From Acidobacteriota bacterium (GTDB lineage: Bacteria > Acidobacteriota > Terriglobia > Terriglobales > Acidobacteriaceae), in assembly GCA_021781255.1 (NCBI GenBank), contig JAJXXG010000505.1, positions 1 through 10,522 of the forward strand: 10,522 nucleotides of DNA, given 5' to 3'. Of this stretch, positions 1 to 5,523 are shown in pieces. How positions within the stretch are numbered: the first letter of the stretch is position 1; the number at the start of each line of letters is the position of its first letter. A program made the translations under genes and the position numbers. A model generated the notes under the pieces. It ran no database searches, had not been told where the DNA came from, and saw only the letters and a list, made by a program, of their open reading frames with translations.

Positions 1-1221
1 GAATCATCCGGCGACTTCGATGCAATCCTGCTCAACCTGCCCAATCCACAGACCGCGCAGCTCAACCGCTTTTACACAGCAGAGTTCTTCCGCTCCGCTC
101 ACGATCACCTCGCGCGGGGTGGGCTCTTCGCGCTCCAGCTTGGAGCATCGGAAGACTATATCAGCCCGCTGCTCGCAGAATTTCTGCGCTGCATCCACCG
201 CACGCTTCGCGAGGTCTTTCCCTATGTCGCCATCATTCCCGGCGGCACAATCCATTTCTTCTCCGCTGCGCAACCCGGCATTCTGACGGATGATCCGCAA
301 GTCCTCGTCCGCAGGCTGCAAGACCGCAATCTGCAGACGTTGTATGTGCACGAGTACTTCATTCCCTTCCGCATGACGCCCGACCGCATGGCACAGATCC
401 GTGACCTGTTGCAGCCTCTTCCTGAAACAGTGGTCAATCGCGATTTTCAGCCCGTCGCATATTACTTTGGCACTGTGCTCTGGAGCGCACAGTTCAAGTC
501 AGTCTATGCGCATCTCCTGCAGAGCGCATTTCACATTCCATTCACATCGCTCCTCGCAGTCATCGCCGTTCTTTCGTCTCTCTTCGTTGCTGTGTTTGCC
601 ATGTTGGCGGCGCCCCGTCAACGCGCCCGTGCCTCAGCCTTGTGGTCTGTATTTGCAACCGGCTACACACTCATGACGCTGCAGATTCTGGTCCTGCTGA
701 CTTTCCAATCCGTCTACGGCTATGTCTACAGCGAACTCGCCATGCTCATCGGCATGTTCATGACCGGCATTGCATTGGGAACCTGGTTCGGCATCGCACA
801 CAGGCACAACGGAGAAGGCCCGCCTCTGCTGCGAAGGGCTGCAACCAACCAGATGGTCCTCGCTATCGCCGCGCCTCTTCTTCTGCTGCTGGTGAGCCTG
901 CTCGCGCGCGATGCAGGCGCAGCCGCCTGGACTGCGCAGATTGTCTTCCCTGCGCTGGCGTTGCTGTGCGCAACCCCTGGAGGCTACCAGTTTCCCGCTG
1001 CCACGAAAATCTATCTTGGCGGCAACCAGACAAAGACAGGCGCAGGCACACTCTACGCGCTTGATCTGCTTGGAGGCTGCGCCGGTGCGCTCCTGCTGGC
1101 GGGGTTTTTGATCCCCTTGTTTGGCTTCTGGAACACCGCATGGCTGGCCACGGCCGTTTGCCTGGCGCCTGCGCTGCTCATGGCACGAGCTGCCATGGAT
1201 GCGCAGCCTATTGAGAACTAG
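1..1221 (+). CDS. Membrane protein with spermidine-synthase-like domain (5' end missing)
   Basis: The reading frame is open from base 1, so the N-terminus lies outside the window; 406 codons and a TAG stop are present. The first ~100 residues look like the C-terminal half of a spermidine/spermine synthase Rossmann domain, with FDAILLNLPNPQTAQLNRFY near residues 7-26 and a following LARGGLFALQL strand. A stretch containing DFQPVAYYFGTVLW (~148-161) precedes the membrane part, as in membrane-fused SpeE-like proteins. About six or seven hydrophobic helices follow, roughly at 180-203, 217-239, 243-265, 284-302, 309-327, 352-375 and 377-397. Canonical aminopropyltransferases carry an acidic D-S/T-x-D-P motif where this protein has N-L-P-N-P, so ordinary spermidine synthesis is doubtful. 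The gene converges on the amrB-amrA gene and overlaps it by 14 bp. Family assignment is fairly sure; the reaction is unknown. Confidence 0.8.
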   Translation, partial: ESSGDFDAILLNLPNPQTAQLNRFYTAEFFRSAHDHLARGGLFALQLGASEDYISPLLAEFLRCIHRTLREVFPYVAIIPGGTIHFFSAAQPGILTDDPQVLVRRLQDRNLQTLYVHEYFIPFRMTPDRMAQIRDLLQPLPETVVNRDFQPVAYYFGTVLWSAQFKSVYAHLLQSAFHIPFTSLLAVIAVLSSLFVAVFAMLAAPRQRARASALWSVFATGYTLMTLQILVLLTFQSVYGYVYSELAMLIGMFMTGIALGTWFGIAHRHNGEGPPLLRRAATNQMVLAIAAPLLLLLVSLLARDAGAAAWTAQIVFPALALLCATPGGYQFPAATKIYLGGNQTKTGAGTLYALDLLGGCAGALLLAGFLIPLFGFWNTAWLATAVCLAPALLMARAAMDAQPIEN

Positions 1222-2749
1222 CGGGCCGGTGCTCGCCGAAAACCACTGCTGTGAACATGAAGATATCGGTCTGTTCATCCTTCCAGCAGTCCGGGCGCAA
1301 GTCCGCCTTGGCGCAGGTCTCTTCAAGGAATCGGGTGCGATCCCAGTGCTGCTCTGTCGGAACCTGCGGAAGCAGCAGACCCTCATTGGTGCGGCTCTTC
1401 ATCAGCAAGCCATGCTGACCAACGACGATCTGACGAACGTCAAGCACGTGCCGGAGCGGTGAGAGCACTGAGATTTCGTACTGCAGTTTAGGCAACTCCT
1501 GCGTTGAAACCGGACGGAAGCGCGGATCGCGCAAAGCGGCCAGCACCGCGGTGTCCCGCACCGTCAGGTAGAGCGGCTTCATGGCAGAGGTATAGCCGAT
1601 GCACCCTCGCAGATCTCCAGCCTCCTTCAAAGTGACAAACGCACCGCGCTCTTGATGCAGCGCATCATCTGGAATCGCGCCCGGGTCATACGCCTTCTGC
1701 TCCCGAACGGCGGACTCGACCGACTTGCGGGCCACTGTCAGCAGCACATCCTTCTCGCGGTCACTCAGCGAATACGGTTTCTCCGCCGCTTGCTGGCCCG
1801 GCGCTTTCACCAGCGCCACCGCCCCATACCCCACAACATGCGAGCGGTCGCCTGTTACATCGCCGGAATTCGCATAGTGCAGCAGCTTGGCCTGATTCGC
1901 GCCCATGTGCTCGGCGGCAATCATTGCAGCCACGATTGGCGCGCCTCCACAGGCCTCCCACACGCGCGCATCAAAGTTCCGCGACATGCTGAAGTAGTCC
2001 CACGCTTGCAGCGCGTTCAGCGTCTTGTGGTCCATCTCTTCGGCCTCAGCGTAGGTGTGGTAATGCGATAGATCGGAGCTGGCCACAATCAACGTGTCTC
2101 CTGCATTCGACTTGGCAGATGAACCTTCGCGCTGGATCAGTTGAGCCAGCGCCATACCCAGGGCGCGGCTGCTCTCGTAGCTCTGATCTCCCATGATGAT
2201 CGGCACCAGCGCAAAACTGCCCAGCACGTGCTGCAGCCACGGCAACTGCACTTCAAGCGCGTGCTCCGCGCCTTTTGACGTAGCCAGATGACCGCGGCCC
2301 GAGAGCCTGATCGACGAGCTCATCTTCGTCAGTTGTTGCGCAAATGCCTTGTCCACAGGAATTGTTCCAAGTGGCGTCACATATCCGTCGCCGTCGTAAA
2401 CAGACGTGAAATCAAATGCCTCATAGTGCGATGGAGCAATCACAACAACGCGCGAATACTTGCGCCCTTTCAGCGCAGCATACGTGTAGGCCGCCACCGG
2501 GCCGGAGTATGGGTAGCCCGCGTGCGGCGCCACCACGGCCAGAATCTTGCCGCTGATGGCAGGTTGTGACGCATGCGACATCATGTCGTCCATCATGGCC
2601 GTCAGTTGCGCAGCATCAGCAGGGTAAAAGCTGCCGGCCACGCCTGCCTGCCGCAGCTTCTGCTGCTCCGCGCCAAAGGCCTGGTTCTGTGCCGCAAGCG
2701 CCGCGAAGCTGAAACTCAGGCCTGCCATGATGAACCTTCCCAATCGCAT
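1208..2749 (-). CDS. amrB-amrA: AmmeMemoRadiSam proteins B and A fused: Memo domain + AMMECR1 domain, with signal peptide
   Basis: The predicted protein has 513 residues. An N-terminal basic stretch and hydrophobic core (MRLGRFIMAGLSFSFAALAA) ending near AFG-A looks like a Sec signal peptide. Residues ~35-312 form a Memo-like domain with every residue expected for metal binding in the family: His in VAPHAGY (~75), His in IAPSHY (~107), Asp/His in SSDLSHY (~225-228) and Cys in ACGGAP (~266). Residues ~325-505 form an AMMECR1 domain with LRGCIGY (~379-385) and GLLLPQVPTEQHWDR. The frame is open further upstream to 2974, but that would overlap amrS by 190 bp. ATG 2749 has GAGG six bases upstream and starts directly at the signal peptide; ATG 2761 is the alternative. 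The gene lies 34 bp after amrS, so it is probably co-transcribed. Biochemical function is unknown; Memo and AMMECR1 proteins are normally thought to be cytosolic, so the signal peptide is unusual. Confidence 0.9.
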   Translation of the reverse strand: MRLGRFIMAGLSFSFAALAAQNQAFGAEQQKLRQAGVAGSFYPADAAQLTAMMDDMMSHASQPAISGKILAVVAPHAGYPYSGPVAAYTYAALKGRKYSRVVVIAPSHYEAFDFTSVYDGDGYVTPLGTIPVDKAFAQQLTKMSSSIRLSGRGHLATSKGAEHALEVQLPWLQHVLGSFALVPIIMGDQSYESSRALGMALAQLIQREGSSAKSNAGDTLIVASSDLSHYHTYAEAEEMDHKTLNALQAWDYFSMSRNFDARVWEACGGAPIVAAMIAAEHMGANQAKLLHYANSGDVTGDRSHVVGYGAVALVKAPGQQAAEKPYSLSDREKDVLLTVARKSVESAVREQKAYDPGAIPDDALHQERGAFVTLKEAGDLRGCIGYTSAMKPLYLTVRDTAVLAALRDPRFRPVSTQELPKLQYEISVLSPLRHVLDVRQIVVGQHGLLMKSRTNEGLLLPQVPTEQHWDRTRFLEETCAKADLRPDCWKDEQTDIFMFTAVVFGEHRPASSQ

Positions 2750-2783
2750 TCCCCGCCTCATACGCGCATCCCGTCTCCCGCCC

Positions 2784-4028
2784 TCATGCGTGCCACACCC
2801 CTGGAATCTCTTGCTTGCAAAACGGACACGCATCATTACGGATAAGCATCTGCCGGATTTCGAATCCGCCACGTTGCACCAGCATACGCCGGCATTGCGG
2901 ACAATAGGTATTCTCCGCAGGGTGCCCCGGCACATTCCCAATGTAGACAAAATGCAATCCCTCGGCCATGGCAATGTCGTGGGCGCGCTCCAGCGTCGAG
3001 ACCGGCGTAATGGGCAGATTCTTCAGCAGGTAGTCTGGGTGAAACTGTGTGAAGTGCACCGGAACATCCGTCCCGAGATTCGCCTTGATCCAGCGCGCCA
3101 TGCCGGTAAACTCCGCATCGCTGTCATTGAGAGTCGGCACGGCCAGGTAAACAATCTCATTCCATTTGCCCATCTTGCGCAACGCGACGAGTGTTTCCAG
3201 CACGGGCTTCAGCTCGCCTGACACGATCTTTCGGTAATAGGACTCGGAGAAGGACTTCAGGTCAATCTTGACCGCGTCCACTCTGCTGTAAACCGCCCGC
3301 AGTGGCTCGCTCTGAATGTAGCCGTTGGACACCACAATGCTGCGAATCCCTGCTTCGTGGCCCGCATCTGCCGCATCCATCACAAATTCGCTGAACACGG
3401 TCGGCTCGCTGTAGGTATACGCAATCGTCGGACAATGATTCTGCGCCGCCAGTTCCGCCACGCGTTTGGGCGGAATGTACTGCGAAGAGACCTGCTCGGG
3501 CCTCGCCTGTGAAATTTCCCAGTTCTGGCAGAATTTGCAGTCAACATTGCAGCCGGCCGTAGCCAGAGAGAATGCCAGCGTTCCCGGCAGATAATGGAAG
3601 AACGGCTTCTTCTCAACCGGATCCACGTGCGCCGCGCACACGCGCGAGTGAACCAGCGTGTAGTAGACGCCGCCCCGATTCTCGCGGACTCCGCAATATC
3701 CGCGCTCCTTGTCGCCCACCGTACAGCCGCGCGGGCAGAGATTGCACTTGATCCTCTTGCTGGGGAGCTTCTCATAGAATCTTGCTTCCACGGCAAACTG
3801 CGCATCGTCCTGCTTCGCCGCGCTGTCCGGCGGCGGCATGGCAGGGAACGGCTCAACAAGGTGTGGAATGCCTCCCGCCACTCCCACTGACACCGCGCAC
3901 ATCAGAAAAGACCGGCGGTTGATAGGAACCGACACCAGTTCGCGCCCGGCGCAATTCACGTTCGCTGCAGCCGGCATCTCCGCGCTCGTCTCTGAGCCTG
4001 TCGATTGTGTGAAGAGATTCGTTGTCAT
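2784..4028 (-). CDS. amrS: AmmeMemoRadiSam system radical SAM enzyme with Tat-like signal
   Basis: The protein has 414 residues. Residues 37-42 (NRRSFL) followed by a weakly hydrophobic stretch (43-58) resemble a twin-arginine signal behind a long 36-residue n-region. A cysteine-rich segment follows (C95, C98, C102, C112), then the radical SAM CxxxCxxC motif as CNVDCKFCQNW (C160, C164, C167), which binds the 4Fe-4S cluster that cleaves S-adenosylmethionine. YTYSEPT, VDAVKIDLKSF and VPTLND fit the PflA-like radical SAM fold of this family. The C-terminus has two more CxxC pairs (376/379 and 401/404), like a zinc ribbon. The start at 4028 is well supported by GGGAGG at 4040-4035, six bases before ATG. 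Only 12 bp separate it from the DUF362 gene upstream. Substrate unknown. Family assignment is strong; export is inferred from the N-terminus alone. Confidence 0.93.
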   Translation of the reverse strand: MTTNLFTQSTGSETSAEMPAAANVNCAGRELVSVPINRRSFLMCAVSVGVAGGIPHLVEPFPAMPPPDSAAKQDDAQFAVEARFYEKLPSKRIKCNLCPRGCTVGDKERGYCGVRENRGGVYYTLVHSRVCAAHVDPVEKKPFFHYLPGTLAFSLATAGCNVDCKFCQNWEISQARPEQVSSQYIPPKRVAELAAQNHCPTIAYTYSEPTVFSEFVMDAADAGHEAGIRSIVVSNGYIQSEPLRAVYSRVDAVKIDLKSFSESYYRKIVSGELKPVLETLVALRKMGKWNEIVYLAVPTLNDSDAEFTGMARWIKANLGTDVPVHFTQFHPDYLLKNLPITPVSTLERAHDIAMAEGLHFVYIGNVPGHPAENTYCPQCRRMLVQRGGFEIRQMLIRNDACPFCKQEIPGVWHA

Positions 4029-4034
4029 CGCACA

Positions 4035-4040
4035 CCTCCC
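4035..4040 (-). promoter_or_regulatory. Ribosome binding site of amrS
   Basis: On the minus strand GGGAGG stands six bases before the ATG at 4028 and directly follows the TAA of the DUF362 gene. It fixes the amrS start and hence keeps the whole Tat-like N-terminus in the protein. Confidence 0.8.
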
Positions 4041-5060
4041 TTACGCTACCCGCACCTCGGCGAGCGTAATGCGCCGTGGATCGTTCATCCCCAGGCGGTG
4101 CGCTGCATCAGCCGCGGTGGCAATGTAGCGCGGCGTGCGGCCCTCGGCATCGAGCGTCTTGAGCCCCTTCTCGGCCCGCTTGCGCTCAATGATCTGCCAC
4201 CCGATCGTATCGAGCGCCACCGGATCATGCGCGACAATCAGCGCGTTGTGCTGCCAGGTAAATTCCGGCTTGAAGCTCGGCCCGCCTTCAAAGCAGGCGT
4301 TTGTCGCATCGCAAATCGTCAGGCGCAGCTTTGCCCGTATCTCCGGCAGCATGTTCACGTCCGCGATATACGGGTCACATCCATTCGGGTGGTACTTGTT
4401 GGGATTGTGAATCACGCCATACATATTCTTCAGCGCAATTGAAACCCCGGCGCCATCGTGATCCTTCAGGACTGGAACATTGATCAGCACGTCGCATCGC
4501 TGCGTCAGAATTTTCGACAGCCTGCTTCCAACAGTGCCCCAGGTCACCAGTTCGCCTTCATAACCCACGCGGTCGGTGCCAAAACACTGCACCTGATTTC
4601 CGCCCGTGCGTATTCGAAATCCTGCGCGCTCCAGTTCCACGCTATCGCGATCCCAGATCACAATCTGCTGCGGCCTGACGCCCGCTCCCTGCAGCCTTTC
4701 ACAAATCGCCTCCACCAGCGGCACATTGCTTGAAAGTCCGCGCCCGCCCAGCGTGTTCACCTTCACGCCGACCATCAGCCCTCGGCGGACAAGCCTCGTC
4801 CAGGGCTGCATTGGTTCATCGGCGCCAAAGATGCTTTGCATCGCATGATCGAGCAAGGTGACCACGCGGCGTGAGTCGACAGCACCCTCCGCGTCGCGCA
4901 GCAACGCATCATGCGCAATCGCAACTCTGGCTTTCGTTGCAGAGGAAGCAGTCTCTGCTGAATCCAGCGGAAAAGCACTTTCCCCGGCGGCAGCACCCGC
5001 AGCTCCAGCAAGGCAATTGCTCAAGAAACTCCGCCGGCTCGTGATGCGCTCGTTGCGCAT
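4041..5060 (-). CDS. DUF362 domain protein with twin-arginine signal peptide
   Basis: The protein has 339 residues and starts with a textbook Tat signal: TSRRSFLSNCLAGAAGAAAG at 7-26. The rest matches the DUF362 family in my reading: KVNTLGGRGLSSNVPLVEAI (~100-119), a central INVPVLKDHDGAGVSIALKN (~193-212) and HDPVALDTIGWQIIERKR (~278-295) near the C-terminus. Unlike some family members it has no appended ferredoxin domain: its five cysteines, at ~16, 120, 159, 189, 228, 250 and 256 counting the signal, form no CxxCxxC motif. The frame is open upstream to 5186, but ATG 5060 is preferred because GGAG lies eight bases upstream and the Tat signal follows at once. It is the first gene of the operon with amrS and amrB-amrA. 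Its molecular role is unknown; location predicts an exported partner of that system. Confidence 0.87.
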   Translation of the reverse strand: MRNERITSRRSFLSNCLAGAAGAAAGESAFPLDSAETASSATKARVAIAHDALLRDAEGAVDSRRVVTLLDHAMQSIFGADEPMQPWTRLVRRGLMVGVKVNTLGGRGLSSNVPLVEAICERLQGAGVRPQQIVIWDRDSVELERAGFRIRTGGNQVQCFGTDRVGYEGELVTWGTVGSRLSKILTQRCDVLINVPVLKDHDGAGVSIALKNMYGVIHNPNKYHPNGCDPYIADVNMLPEIRAKLRLTICDATNACFEGGPSFKPEFTWQHNALIVAHDPVALDTIGWQIIERKRAEKGLKTLDAEGRTPRYIATAADAAHRLGMNDPRRITLAEVRVA

Positions 5061-5523
5061 AATGCATTCTCCACAGGGACGCGCCAGGCCATACGCAGCC
5101 AAGCATGATATACCGCTCCCGGCAGCGCATCTCAGTGACGCGGGACACAACAATCTTTGCCCTGATCGCCAGTCCGCATAGCGCACACCCCGCCGTTTCC
5201 TTCATTCGGCGGGAATACATTCGATGCAGCGAGCAGAAAAGGAAGATCGGCTCTTCGCCCTTCTAACCGGCGGAGATGGAGGATGTTGCGCACCGCATGG
5301 CGCCGCATTCTGCGGGCCGCGCAAAATTCGCTGTTGCTTTTTAGCCGGTCTCCTGCGAATATCGAAATATGCAAGGTCGCCCCTGTTGTCGCCGCTGTTC
5401 GCCGCTTCGCGCGCAGAGGTGACCTGGGTCTAAAAGTTCGAAGTTAATTCCAAGGTTTCTGAATGCCCGCGATGCAGCCATAGCTGCCGCGGGATTTTTT
5501 TGTTTTTGGCAAAAGGGGAAGAA
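5061..5523. other. Divergent intergenic region between the DUF362 and reductase genes
   Basis: These 463 bases separate two operons read outwards and should hold the promoters of both. Contents: GGAG at 5069-5072 (minus) serving the DUF362 gene; an inverted repeat CCCGCCG/CGGCGGG at 5189-5195 and 5207-5213 with an 11-base spacer; an open frame 5224-5433 (+) of 69 codons with five Cys codons, two of them CC pairs; and an intrinsic terminator at 5466-5507. GGGG at 5515-5518 lies five bases before the reductase ATG. A possible minus-strand -10 (TATATC, 5113-5108) and a weak plus-strand TTGCTT/GAATAT pair around 5334-5361 are not convincing. I recognise no known riboswitch class; the SAM-I and cobalamin signature motifs are absent. 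Confidence 0.6.
5466..5507 (+). terminator. Intrinsic terminator in the leader of the nitrite/sulfite reductase gene
   Basis: CCCGCG (5466-5471) and GCAGC (5474-5478) pair with GCTGC (5483-5487) and CGCGGG (5488-5493) around a CATA loop: 11 base pairs with one two-base bulge. A T-rich tract follows (seven T at 5495-5501, then G and five T). This is a strong rho-independent terminator for plus-strand transcripts only, since the minus strand has no T-run after the hairpin. It ends 16 bases before the reductase ATG, so it either ends a short upstream transcript or acts as an attenuator of the operon. Confidence 0.85.

Noticed and set aside
634..1386. 250-codon minus-strand open frame across the end of the SpeE-like gene
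   Set aside because: It overlaps two real genes, and its composition (Arg, Gln, Cys rich) is typical of a non-coding frame.
2750..2974. Upstream extension of the amrB-amrA frame to a start at 2974
   Set aside because: It would overlap amrS by 190 bp and add a sequence without family resemblance; ATG 2749 has a ribosome binding site and leads directly into a signal peptide.
5061..5186. Upstream extension of the DUF362 frame to 5186
   Set aside because: ATG 5060 has GGAG eight bases upstream and starts a standard Tat signal; the extension would bury the signal behind 42 residues.
5214..5465. Known riboswitch ahead of the reductase
   Set aside because: I looked for SAM-I and cobalamin consensus elements and found none; without a covariance search nothing can be claimed.
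5500..5523. TTG start for the reductase at 5500
   Set aside because: It lies within the terminator T-run with no ribosome binding site; ATG 5524 is preceded by GGGG at good spacing.
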